A stretch of 64,000 nt of DNA from NCBI GenBank assembly GCA_033065855.1, contig JAVXUO010000991.1, positions 180,331 through 244,330 of the forward strand, given 5' to 3'. This document shows, piece by piece, positions 11,991 to 23,363 of the stretch. A model generated the notes under the pieces. It had not been told where the DNA came from. It saw nothing but the letters and a program-made list of their open reading frames with translations, and did not search any database. The translations under genes were made by a program, and so were the position numbers. How positions within the stretch are numbered: position 1 is the stretch's first letter; each line of letters starts with the position of its first letter. Source of the DNA: Escallonia rubra. Lineage: Eukaryota; Streptophyta; Magnoliopsida; Escalloniales; Escalloniaceae.

Positions 11991-14088
11991 ATGGGGAATG
12001 CTCGTGTTCTAGCATTTTACATCACGGTGTGCGTGATTGCTTTCGTTACCTCGAAGATTATCATAGCAGTCCTCATCTATCGTCGTTGGCAAAGAAAGAA
12101 TTTGGTGATAAAAGATAGCTTTTCGAGTATGGTTATGTTCTGCGGCTGTACACTTATTTTCTTTATGTTTACTTCTCTAGAGCATCGCTATATGCTAACA
12201 TATTTTGTCTTGGATAAACAAAGGTGGAAAGCTGGTGATGTTCAGATCACCAAAGATGAAGTCCTTGAAATATAGCATGTTCTTGAAGAAGACGATGAAA
12301 CTGAGCAACAAGGACAGAATTGGATCCGGAGGCTATGGAACAGTATATAGGCTGACGATAAATGAATCAGTTTCCTTTGCTGTAAAAAGACTAAACAGAG
12401 GCAGTGCAGAGCAAGATCGAGGTTTCGAGAGAGAATTGGAGGCGATGGGAGACATCAAGCATCGGAATATTGTCACTCTTCATGGATATTACACTGCCCC
12501 ACACTATAATCTTCTTATCTACGAGCTAATGCCTAATGGAAGTTTGGATGCTGTTCTTCATGGTAAGCTCTTAGCATCTATATCTTAAATCTCAAGGCAG
12601 TGCATGTTTTGCCCCTTTCTTATTCCCATATTGTTTTCATCCTTTGATTACACTTTTCTTTTCTGTCTGGTAAAACGCTTTTTTCGCTCTCTGTTTTCTA
12701 ACAAATGCCAAGTAAACGCCAACCTTTTTGTACGTTGAAGTCTTTTTACAATGAAAAAGTAACTAATTATGACACCCAAAACCGAGTAGAAGAAACAGGC
12801 TACGGAAACGCGCACACATGTAGGAAAGGAACCTTATATCAGCTCGTAAATGGCCTAGAAGAATGAATATCAGGGTTTATGTCACCGCGTTATAATGCAG
12901 GGAGAACAATGGACAAGAAGGCTTTGGATTGGCCTACAAGGTGCAGAATAGCAGTAGGTGCTGCAAGGGGAATATCTTATCTTCATCATGACTGCATCCC
13001 TCACATAATCCATAGAGATATTAAGTCGAGCAACATCTTGCTGGATCAAAACATGGAGGCTCGAGTATCTGATTTTGGACTAGCCACGCTGATGGAACCA
13101 GATAGGACTCATGTTTCGACATTAGTTGCTGGAACTTTCGGTTACCTGGCTCCTGGTATAGTTCACCGAACCATCATATAGTTTAGCTTTTCCCCTAGTG
13201 CTGCTTTTAATTTTGGATACTTATGTTAGCTACATACTGTTATTTTCCAGAGTATTTCGACACTGGAAGAGCAACAGCAAAGGGGGATGTTTACAGCTTT
13301 GGTGTTGTTCTACTTGAGCTTCTAACAGGAAAAAAACCAACGGATGAAGCATTTATCGAGGAGGGAACCAAGCTCGTGACTTGGGTAATTTTTGAACTTC
13401 ATTAAGCTTTCAAACATATGCTGCACTCTCATCTCTTCCCATATTCACACCTAGTTTGGTATCAAGAGAATATCAGCTTCTCCATTAGTGGAGTTGAGTT
13501 GAAGGCTGTTCATTACTTCACTAAGTATGATCAGTTTATTGATCATGCTTAGTGAAGACCTTCAATCAACGTAGGTTATGGGCAAGATGTTAGGTTACAT
13601 GCTTTGAGCAATTTTATTTGTTTCATCTCATTAATGAAACAAAAAATAGCCTTCAATCAGGAAGTTTATTGTCTTCAGGAACCAAATATCTGTTCCTCCA
13701 TATGCTTCAGGTTTTATTTGGTTTTTATTATTGGGGTTTATATATATATATTGTAATTAAAATAGTAGTGTCCTCAAAGTTCGTTCAAAAATCCGTGAAC
13801 AGCAACGTTATGCAACAGGTCTTAACTTAGGGTTTAATGGTTCGGTTCCCTCTTTATTGTTGGTATTGATACTTTTGAGTTAATTTTGTGAAACAGGTGA
13901 AAGGGGTCGTTCAACAGAACAGGGAAGAGTATGTACTTGACAAAAGTTTAGAATGTTTTCCACAAGATGAAGTTAACCATGTCTTTAATATTGCATTAAT
14001 GTGCCTTGAGTCAGAGCCGTCTAGAAGACCAACCATGGCAGAAGTTGTCAAGATGCTTGAGCAGATCAAACCAGACCAAATTGTATAG
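11991..14088 (+). CDS. Receptor-like Ser/Thr kinase without ectodomain (At1g78530-like)
   Basis: Membrane-anchored protein kinase; predicted to phosphorylate Ser/Thr of unknown partners at the plasma membrane. Exons 11991-12126, 12224-12562, 12901-13155, 13251-13384 and 13897-14088 give 351 residues, close to the 355 of Arabidopsis At1g78530. A short N-terminus is followed at once by a transmembrane helix (about residues 6-29) and a basic stop-transfer RRWQRK. Kinase motifs are all present: P-loop GSGGYG at 79-84, Lys100, HRD at 196-198, DFG at 216-218, APE at 242-244. The HRDIKSSN loop makes it an RD kinase. There is no leucine-rich repeat region and no signal peptide. The start follows from the family length and the membrane helix. 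Without splicing at 12126 the frame would read into intron sequence and stop. Confidence 0.92.
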
Positions 14089-14313
14089 TAATCTTGATCA
14101 TTGCTTAATACGTGATTTTCCAAACAAAAAGGTACTTTGATATATCCATCTTTTTTGTCAATGGTTATTTCTGGCCTATACTCCTTAAACTCAGAAAAAA
14201 ATGACTAAAAGGAAAAACTGGCGGTGTGATGACATCGAACAGATTCTGTAAATGACAGAAACGGCCACTCATCAAGAGCGAAGAGGAAATTGAAAAATAC
14301 GCATGTAATAAAG

Positions 14314-16681
14314 TTACTTGAGTACTGTAGCCAACCCATTGGCTACTGAAGCTTTCAAGGATGGAGAAACAGGGTCACCTCCAAAGAATACATCATAGAG
14401 AGCCAAGGTTACGTTTGTGGACTCAATTGTAGCATCCACACCAGAAGGCATCCCATCGGCTGATACACAGACCTGCAAGATGTAACAGAATAATGCAGGT
14501 TATGGGCAAAGAGAAACCATTATATCATGACAGCAAACAAAGTATCGGTGTAATGATCACACACTTACAAGCATCTTGGTTGGATCCAGCCAAGTTAAAA
14601 ATATGGAAGTTCCTTTCTTAAGAGGCCTCCCTTGAAAGATGCTACGAAATGTGGAAAGAGCAGATTCATCAACTGGAGTAGGCGATTTAATTCTTGGGGA
14701 GACGGCATCGTCCAAGGCATCCCAGAAGGTTTTACCATCAACATCTCTTACCAGAACAATATCCAGTGACTTCTCTAGAGGAGCTGCATAAATCAGATAT
14801 CATCATCTTTTCTCTCGAGTGACTAGATGTCCAATTAGAGTCATACTTACCCTGAAAAATTGAGTCAAACAAATGTGAATCCTCTTGAATGTCTGCCGCC
14901 GATCGTCCTTTCCCAGCATCTAATTTATTTAAGATAGCTTGATTCACGTATAGTCCCGCAGCGTACACTTTAACACCAATGATTGCAAAAACTTTCTCCC
15001 TGTATCCTGGTCATCGTTGCTAATCATAAAGAGTTATGATCCTACAAAGTATTAGACAGACAGCTATAGCATATTGTAACTAAGCAACCGCATCAGATCC
15101 AATACTAGCTCTTCAAATAGTTATTTATAGTCTTCCAAAAATACTGAATAACTTTTTGCTGATAGTATAGGCCACTGACCTGTTCCGAGCAAAAATAATG
15201 CGCTCGAGCAACCTGGGAGGCTCAATGATGTCTGGAATTTCACCTTGGTAGAGGGTTCCTCTGTGAATTCTGCACTACCAACTAAACCCATGAATGCAGA
15301 AACAAATATGTCAGATTTTTAACATGGATACATAAGATGTGTAGAATGATATGCACGCATTTTCCATGGCTAAACATGCATTTACTTATACTTTCAAAAT
15401 TTTATACACATCTTCTAGTTAGTAAGTAGCTCTTCCAAGGAATTGGAAGTTATTCGAATAACTATCAAACAAATCAAAACTAAGAGACCAAATTAACTTA
15501 GCAACCATCAACTTAACTCCACTCCAACTTTCTCAATTGCTCTTTCCTATGCTTTCTTTCCATTTTTGAAATCTTATGTTTCGTGTTTGGATATCTGGAC
15601 GCAAACAGCACCATATGCTTGGTAAAAAAAATTAAGTGCTCAAAATAAGAAAATCTCTTTACACGTCTTTGGTCGCCCGAGCTTTATTGCAGGTTTTGCC
15701 CCTATCCATGGATAAACAACTAACCCGTAATGCGAAAACCTAATTCAGATACCCTCACAGGGTTCCCTGCTCCTCATGGGCTTAATAGGTGCTTATTCAG
15801 ATGTCACTCCTGGTAAAAACTCCTGAACCAGTTACATGTTTACTTCAAACTGCCTAAAGGTCACTAAAGCTTTGCCCATCCCTTTAGCTATCATGTCTAT
15901 GAGAACCATACTAACTGATGGCTTACACCGGTTCGCCCACATAGTCCATCTGCAACATCTTACATGCCTCTAAAACTGGTTTTTCCAACTTGAAAAATTC
16001 GCTGGAGTAAACATCATGTTCTAGATTTGAACTGAAAAGCGAATAAAAATGTAAATCTATGCGGGCGTTTATACGTTTGTTTACTCTTTCAAGCACTCAA
16101 GCCACATTCCTTCCAAATAGATTATGTGCAACGCAATTCATATCCAAACTCGGGCAGCAATGCAAAGGGTCACATTGTAATCAAGCAAGTTCGATGGGGA
16201 AGTCCTACACTCCCATTAAAAGGGAAGAAGGTATAAGTCCTTGGTTCGAATCCTCTACAGAATAATCAAGAACGCAAATTATTGGTCCTAAAAGTTCACA
16301 AAATACTAATGAGGCATGCTTCAACAGTTCAACAAAATTCGCACTCAAGGAGGGGTGAAAAGAATCAAGGTGAAAACATACAGCAAAGCAAACCATAATA
16401 TTGAAACTATTTGCTCGGCAACCAAAGATATCAAGTATTTCCACTAAAAGAGTAGAATAACCTGGACACAGAAGTTTACCTGAAGAAGAAGCAGCAGCTT
16501 TAGGTGAGAAGTGGGTGCGAGGACTCGTATGCTTTTGAAGAGAGAAACAAGCAGGAAATGTGGATAAGCCAGGGAAAGTGTGGATTTTGTTTGGTGGAAT
16601 CCTGTCTGGAAAACAGATTCTTGGGTGAAAATTCCAAGAAACGGACTTGGTGGGTGATGGAACTGTTGCAACTCCAAGCAT
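14314..16681 (-). CDS. FAP3: Fatty-acid-binding protein 3 (chalcone-isomerase fold, plastid)
   Basis: Non-catalytic chalcone-isomerase-fold protein that binds fatty acids in the plastid stroma (known for Arabidopsis FAP3). Exons in coding order, on the complement: 16681-16480, 15281-15180, 15006-14851, 14783-14569 and 14472-14314; every junction closes in phase and the stop is TAA at 14314. Exon 1 is a Ser/Thr/Lys/Arg-rich transit peptide. The fold core follows: [11 protein letters not shown], then [19 protein letters not shown], then a helical stretch [16 protein letters not shown], then [21 protein letters not shown], and a C-terminal [20 protein letters not shown]. Upstream ATGs at 16695-16712 are in other frames. 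This is the only minus-strand gene among the six conserved ones. The long first intron (15282-16479) holds nothing I recognise. Confidence 0.9.
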
Positions 16682-17069
16682 TTTTTGAACTCCAATACAA
16701 CTCTTCAGTCAAAAAACAGTGGACACTCCAAATCCCAGTTGGATTATAAAGCTGAGGAATGTGGATTGCTGGCTTGCTGCAGACCCCTGTGATCTGTTTG
16801 AATGGTAATTGTGGCTAGTAACTAGTAACTCAGTAAGGTAGACCTCTCTGGCTTTTGGCCAACTCATAGTTTGGTACCATGGGACCAACATGAGTTTGAT
16901 CATGACAAGAGGCATTCTGCTTAGAAAAGAGGCACATATGGTTTGTACTTGGAAATTTAACCAAGTGGGGCAGGTGTAACATTTGGTTGTACACGTGACC
17001 GATTCCAGAGTTCTCCTTTCGTCCAAAAAAAAAAAAAAAAATTTCAAAGGTTCTCACAAATGGACATCA

Positions 17070-17381
17070 GTCGAATTTTTCTCTTAAATAATATAATTTT
17101 AATACTTAATTACTTATTTACTGTATTTTAAAACTTATTTACCCGCATACTAAATTTTTTAAAAATTTCTATTTTAGACAGAGATTTCAAAGAAGAAAAC
17201 ATTAATTTCGAATCACGTTTTCATTTTTTTTTCACCATAATTTATATATAAAAAACGTGATTTGAAACCACGTTTTCTTCTTTGAAAAAAAAAATATTGT
17301 ATGCCAGTAAATAAGTTTAAAAAAATGTGACAAATTGATAATTAAGAATTAAAATTATATTATTTAGGAAAAACACTCGGC
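17070..17381. repeat. Foldback MITE-like inverted repeat
   Basis: The left arm (TAAATAATATAATTTTAAT from about 17083) and the reverse complement of the right arm (about 17330-17381) match over most of their length, including TACCCGCATAC against its partner. The centre carries the smaller palindrome AACGTGATTTGAAACCACGTT. No coding capacity; the target duplication is not clear. It lies between FAP3 and the X8 gene. Confidence 0.7.
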
Positions 17382-19236
17382 ATAAGTCATTCATGATGTA
17401 TGAGTAGGATTGATGTGATGGAATCAATCAATAAGTAGTAGTTTACATTGCATGAAAACAATTGGTTGCAACATGAGACTGAATTTTGTTGCTACACGCG
17501 TTCGAAGTGAAGTCATACTTTGGACTGATAATATAAGCCCAGAAAAGTCTGTGATCCACTTGTTTGTCCTTGTAAACTTCAGCTGGGAGTATATGTTGGC
17601 CACAAAGCCCAACTATTAGGCCTAGTCAACTAGTGGTGCTTTTATTAACAAAAAAAAATAAAAAATTATTGGTGTTTTTCCATAGTGTTTATTTTGGGGT
17701 CAACTTTTGTGTCAAAAATGAAATGCAGGCACGAAAGGAGGGTGAAGAAACAAAGGAGCAAGAAGAAAAGAAATAGAATAGTAAGTGGGTTCACGGTAAA
17801 AAAAGCCCCACTTACTTGTTTACTTATACAATATGCTAAAGTATGTGTAAGTACATCGAGTATGCTGCAACGAGAAAGGATTACAAGCGCATGCTTGTGA
17901 GGCGCTTCGATGACGTACGTGTGCATCGTCGCGAGACATGATTTGACGGCTTAAAGTTTTCATGATCGAATTTGGATTGTTTGTTTTGGATAAGTCATTG
18001 AGGAGTTGTAGACTCGACCATTGACAGCTGGGTGGTTAGCCGTTCTGCAAACAATATCGGCCAAATTTAAATCTGGGCCGTTAATCTTATTGGTTTCAAT
18101 TCAACGGTACAAATTTATGGGCACATAGTGAAAGGGTGCAACCCACACTAGAAAACTCAGATATTTTGGCTACTCTTATTTTTGCCTCCATTTTCTCTCC
18201 TTGCTGCTTTTGGCAATCTTTTATATCATCCAAAAATTCATACACATTTCTATTGAGTTTGGGTGTTCAATCGTTTGTGTAAACAATGTTTATTGTTGAA
18301 CTTCACTGTTAGACAGTATTTGCTGACTACCCATTGCACACCAGTTTTAGTAAGAGCATATACACACTTTAAAGAAAGCATTATCACTGCATAACATATC
18401 TCGAAACTTTAGTCACGAAGCAAATTCCCCAGCATCAGCATATTTTATTTTACTTTTCCTCCTACTTGGAAAATGCTGTCTTGAGAAGCCTGTCTGAGCC
18501 CGGTTGAGAGTACAGCAGGACATTCTTTTGAGAGAGAGAGAGAGAGAGCTTCGCAACCATTCAGCTGAGGAAAGCTCTGAAGTCAAGGTTGGCAAAGGAT
18601 CTCTTTACAGGGTTTTGCAGTCACTTTTCACTTTGTACAAAATCTACTCCAGATCAATTCACATGGGCTTACTCTCGATTTCCCTAAATCAACCTTCATA
18701 GATGCGAACAATCCCCCCTTTATGTGGTACTAGTCACATGGTTCACTCTCTAGACAAAGCCATCCTCCTGTTACTTACAATTTTGAGGAGTTTAGGAAAT
18801 ATGAATTTTGATCTTACTCCTACTTATCCTCGTAACATAATTTCGTGAAGTAACCGGACAGAATATCAGCTTTTGTTAGACGCGGCTCGTTTACTTATGT
18901 CCGTTAAAATCATACTTTTACATTCTATTTGGTCACTAATATCAGGACAATGTACAACTGTTGTGGTCATTGGTATAACAATGTATTGACTGATGCATCC
19001 AATGATCAATTTTCAGATCTAATAATTGGGATGTGTTCAGAAATAAATGAAAGGCAAATGGAAAGACAAATGAGTGAAAGTACAGAAGAGGAGTCATAAA
19101 GTGAAGAGCCTCTTTACAGGTCCATAATCCTCTCAGCTCCTCTTTCTGTGTCCCACTACCCCAATTAATAAGAAATTCCATGTAACGTCTCCCCTATGAA
19201 AGTAGCCGTTAGGGTCAGCCTCCTTCGATTCCTTCC
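17382..19236. other. Spacer between FAP3 and the X8 gene
   Basis: AT-rich DNA with a short (GA)n run at 18531-18549. No gene, RNA gene or transposon end could be supported. The last part is presumably the promoter of the X8 gene. Confidence 0.5.
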
Positions 19237-19242
19237 TATAAA
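19237..19242 (+). promoter_or_regulatory. Likely TATA box of the X8 gene
   Basis: TATAAA in the context CCTATAAACC lies 66 bp before the X8 start codon, leaving room for a short leader. Position and sequence suit a plant core promoter; the start of transcription is inferred. Confidence 0.5.
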
Positions 19243-19307
19243 CCTAGGACCTTTTCCTTCCAAGTCCCAAGACATACTTTCAGTTTCAGTTACTGTACTT
19301 CATCAGA

Positions 19308-20171
19308 ATGGCTAAAGCAGCTTTCCCTTTGTACATCCTGCTCCTGTCCTTCATTTCAGGTATAAATTATAATCCCCTGTATAGCTTTCAGTAGCTCTTA
19401 ACATCTTGTTTCAGAATTTGGTTTCTCCGACGAACTTTCTCTGTGTCTCACTCAATTTCTTCGTAACTGGGGCCTTCCAATTCTTCAAAATTTTGCTTCA
19501 AATTTGGTTGGGTGCTTCTTTGAAATGCAATCCTCAGTTTTAGCAGATATGCATGCTTTTAGTCTGCAATTCTACTGTTCTTGTGACAAGCTGAGTTTCT
19601 CATGGAAATACTTGCTGCCATCCTTTAGATCAACCTACTCACGTCCCCATTATCTTTTTTCTTCACAGTTGGGACTCTGAGATTGATCAATGCACAGGTA
19701 TATTCCAAGATCCACCCCTTCCTCTCCTCCCATGAAAACAGAAGGAAAAAAGATACGTACAAACCGGAATGTGATGAACTGATACTCCTACTTTGGGTTG
19801 CAGAAAACGTGGTGTGTGGCAAAGCCTTCATCAGACCAAGCGACATTGCTAGAGAACATAAACTACGCGTGCTCTCAGGTGGACTGCAAGATCCTGCAAA
19901 AGGGTTGCCCTTGCTTCTCTCCTGACAATCTCATAAACCATGCTTCCATAGCCATGAATCTCTACTACTAGTGCCACGGAAGGAACCACTGGAACTGCTA
20001 TTTCGGTAATTCCGCTCTCGTTGTCACGACAGATCCAAGTAAGTCGCATTTTCAGTAGCCTAGAGACAGACCCCGTCAGTGTCTTGTTATGTATTCTGAT
20101 TGACAATTTGCTAAGACAATGTTGTTAATTTGCATTGATTTGCAGGTTATGGCAGCTGTGTCTATGAGTAA
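19308..20171 (+). pseudogene. X8/CBM43 domain secreted protein with premature stop
   Basis: X8 domains bind (1,3)-beta-glucans in the cell wall or at plasmodesmata. Exons 19308-19359, 19669-19697, 19804-20038 and 20146-20171 would encode 113 residues, all phases closing, ending YGSCVYE and TAA. Residues 1-28 form a signal peptide. The domain then runs KTWCVAKP, NINYACSQVDC, GCPCFSPDNLINHASIAMN, CHGRNHWNCYF and NSALVVTTDPS with the usual cysteines. Codon 83 (19969-19971) is TAG where the family normally has Gln (YYQ); one C-to-T change from CAG would explain it. The product would stop at 82 residues and lose the last conserved cysteines. Splice sites, TATA box and all other codons are intact, so the mutation is recent, or it is a sequencing error, or the stop is read through. 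Confidence 0.75.
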
Positions 20172-21606
20172 AGTCTGGCCTGAGAAGCTGCAATATATGG
20201 GAGGACAATATGTCGCTGTAAACAAAGCAAAAATATCTGAAATCATACAATTTTTGAGAAATATGACGGCTGGATCTTGAGTTTTGAGAAACTCAAAGAT
20301 TTTTATTTCCTGTTTTCTACATGTTTTTTTCTCGTGAGATATACTCCGTATATTTTTTTCTTTTCTTCCCAATGACCATCATGCGTTAACTTTGAATTCG
20401 ACTTTTACAAAAGAATTATGGCATTGTAGTGATGAGTAGGATATAAATACATTAACGAGGTTTGTGGAAGGAATGATTTAACAATTTAATTTAGTTGGTT
20501 ACCGAACAATAGGAAACCTCTCCTCGAAAGCTTTCAAAGTTCTTTATGTATTTCGCTATGTTTTTCGTGACTTTGATGTTGTAATGTGTACCGTGTACGT
20601 GTTTTCGCACTAAGCACCGTGAAACCATTGCTTTAGGAAAACCACATTCATGCCTACATCACAACTTAGACAACCAAGACCATTTGGAAAATAAACTTAG
20701 GGCTTCGAACATGAGAAAGGACACTTGACAAAAATATCACAACCCTGAAAATTGCTTACCATCCAAAACCTGGAAGAGCCTCGAGAAGCTCAGTCTAGCT
20801 CACAAAATCCAAAATCTCATAACAAATGTAAATCTTCCTTTTGCAGCTCCTGCTACACCGATGGCCTACAAAAAATAGACTGGTAAGTGGTAAGACTAGA
20901 AATAACCAAGGTTAATAGCGAGTGTAAGTTTTGCAACTCGGATGTTGAATCTGGTTTGGGCTTGATATAGGGATCAAATTAGAACCACCTCTGCCAAACT
21001 TCTTAAATGGCTAATTGCATGGATTAATAAAGGGAATGCTCCCTCCAAGCAGAAATTTCAAACCAATTACCACTTTTTTCTCCGCTGCTATTTGGCAAAT
21101 ATGGCTCCAAAGAAATGACCGAAATAAGCTACTTTTGACCAAGTAATTATTATTGGACAAGCTCAAGCTCAAGCCATGCGGAGATTTTTCACCTCTAGTT
21201 TAACAAGAGGCACTACAGTAGGTATAAGAAACTCAGCATTCCTCCAAAATCAGCTTACAATCTTCACCCTGGTCATTGTCAATGCCCGAGAGAGTAGACA
21301 TGCTTTGTCTACGTTGGGTCGTTCTTTCAACAACAAAGGCTAGGATTAGGACTCAAAATATGCATATTAAAGGCTTTAGTACACCGCCTCGGATTTTTTG
21401 CACTTTCATATCACTCGCAAGATTCATTCACTTCGCAAGCTCTGGCTATTCTGAAAACAATACAATGGACAAAATCAAGACAGCGGTTGCACCCGGTCAT
21501 TACTGCAGGATAACATTAGGAAACAAACGATTGCTAATTGAAGCTGCCGGCCTTGCCATTTTTACATGCAAGGTTAGATCGAAAGTATCCATGGCATGGA
21601 TCACGA
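20172..21606. other. Spacer downstream of the X8 gene
   Basis: Probable 3' untranslated region of the X8 gene, then about 1.3 kb where I see nothing recognisable. An open frame at 21276-21743 has unremarkable composition and runs into the decayed hAT element, so it is not called. Confidence 0.45.
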
Positions 21607-22111
21607 TAGAGGCGGAGTTCTTGCCTGACCCAGGGGTTGGGGGGCACGGCATCCCCCAACTTTTTGGAATTTTTTTTAGTTATTTCAATAATAGATACTC
21701 ACATTTCACATATTTACGAAAAATGCCATTATATCGTAACTAATTAATTAAGGTTTCTTTTTGTTGTATTCTTTATTCTTTGTGTCACCGGCTTATTCGT
21801 TCTCATTCTTCATTCTTCCAAATCCCAAATTTCAATTCTCTGGATTACAAAAAAATACGAATTGATCAAGGTGAGTTCTTTTGTTTTTAGTTTAATTCTT
21901 GGAGTACTAACAAATTCAATAGTTACGCTAATTATAGTATTAACATATTCAATTGTTACGCTATTTCAATTGTTACGCTATTCATGCCATTGGAATATTG
22001 ACGGAGCTTTTTTCTCATAAGATCATCCTATTGGAATTTGAGTAGTTATGAGAGCTTACAGAGGTACTTTCTATGCGAGTGTCTCTAAGTGGGTACGTGG
22101 AAGATCAATCT

Positions 22112-22365
22112 GAGGAAGAAATTGCTGAAACATTAGCTGCTTTTACAGCCATGGAATGCGGATTTAGAGATGTAGCAGTGAAAGGTGATTCGTCGTCCGT
22201 CGTCAATGCTATCAAAAGTACTAAGGAAGATATGTGAAGACTAAGGATCCTGATCGAAGATGTAAAGAAGATGTTAACACACTTTCAGTCTAGTGAAAAT
22301 TTGTGGGTCAAAAGAACTTGCAATCATGTCGCACATAAACTAGAAAATATATGCTCGCATTCATA
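22112..22365 (+). pseudogene. RNase H-like (RVT_3) fragment, retroposed
   Basis: One frame reads EEIAETLAAFTAMECGFRDV, then VKGDSSSVVNAI, and after an in-frame TGA continues LWVKRTCNHVAHKLENI. The pattern (Glu, AL..A...G, D/E-SD, and the C-terminal RxxNxxAHxL) is that of the RNase H domain found at the end of plant LINE polyproteins and in free-standing relatives. A run of A-rich sequence at 22468-22490 follows, as expected for a retroposed 3' end. It sits inside the decayed hAT element and carries at least two stops. Confidence 0.6.
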
Positions 22366-22599
22366 GAGATTGTGTAATTTGAATGGTAGAAGCGTCTGGT
22401 TTTATAATGCCGGCGATCATCAGAGATGTACCCCGACTTGGGATGAATAAAATTGTCTTTTTCATCAAAAAAATAAAAAAATAAAAATTCTTATAGTTCT
22501 AACGTATTCAATAGTTACGAAAACATACGAACTGAGCAATTTACTATACATTTAACGTATTCAATAAATACGCTAATTATAGTATGCTTATTTTTGTAG

Positions 22600-22779
22600 A
22601 TGAGAAAGTCAAAGTCACGCACAATTGATTATTTCTTTCAAACAAAAAATGTTAGCAGTAGTAATGTTGATGAACGACTTACTCCAACCAAGAATGTTAA
22701 TGATGATAACATTGTCGCACCAATTCCTAATTTTGCTGCTGACGTTGAGATTCCGATCTTATATTTTCTTATTTTGTGA
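22600..22779 (+). pseudogene. N-terminal fragment of a hAT transposase
   Basis: Sixty codons from ATG to TGA. The start MRKSKSRTIDYFFQTKN, followed by Asn/Ser-rich and acidic sequence, resembles the N-terminus of plant zinc-finger-MYM/DUF4371 hAT transposases, which often open with a short basic segment and a YFF/YFK motif. The catalytic region is missing. Assigned on motif resemblance and on the hAT ends around it. Confidence 0.45.
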
Positions 22780-23214
22780 AACCTTGATGAACTACTTCTA
22801 ATCTTAGTGTCTTTTATTTTTCATGGTTTATGTGAACTTGAATCTTCTTCATTCTTTTATGTAAGCCATCAATTTTTTCTATATCTTTTGCCCCCCCCCC
22901 CCCTTGATTAGACTTTCTGGATCCGCCACTGGACCACAATTAGACTAGATAGTAGATACATATTTATATCTAACATTGTAACTGTGGACGATACTTAGCT
23001 TTCTATATATTTTCATCTCTATAAAATAGTTACATCCTCTTTCGTAGAGCTGAGAATGCTTTGTTACATAGTAATATATATTTCTCCTCTTAACCAAAAA
23101 ATAAAATAAAATAAAGAAGCTCTTCAAGTTGAAGGATGCCATGTCTATTTGGTCATGTTAGCCTGAATTGGACAATCATGCATCAACATTACTTATTACA
23201 GACTTAGAATTAGT

Positions 23215-23349
23215 TTTTTTTTTTGGTTCAACAAAAGGCTGGACCGTAAGGATCTAATCCAACCGGTAGGGAGTATTGCCCATCGGGGACCTACAAGGCC
23301 GCCACATACATCTGAGCTTCCGATTCCTGCACCTATGTTGGGGCGCATA
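23215..23349 (-). mobile_element. SINE-like short retroposon
   Basis: A 135-bp insert has an A-rich tail on the minus strand (the T-run at 23214-23224) and is flanked by a 13-of-14 direct repeat, GACTTAGAATTAGT at 23201-23214 and GACTTGGAATTAGT at 23350-23363. Long target duplications and a terminal poly(A) mark target-primed retroposition. No clear pol III box pair was recognised, so it may be a SINE or the 3' end of a LINE. Confidence 0.65.
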
Positions 23350-23363
23350 GACTTGGAATTAGT

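Larger units (their letters stand above)
21607..22931 (+). mobile_element. Decayed hAT transposon with nested insertion
   Basis: The right end TCCGCCACTG is the complement of CAGTGGCGGA, a common terminus of plant hAT elements. The left end is TAGAGGCGGAG, two mismatches away. Flanks GATCACGA (21599-21606) and GACCACAA (22932-22939) look like an aged 8-bp duplication. Inside is the start of a hAT transposase (22600-22779) and a nested retroposed fragment (about 22100-22490). The repeated motif AATAGTTACGCTAATTATAG occurs on both sides of the nested piece. Confidence 0.55.

Noticed and set aside
16232-16256. GGTTCGAATCC resembling a tRNA B box
   Set aside because: No cloverleaf, A box or acceptor stem can be built around it; it lies in FAP3 intron 1.
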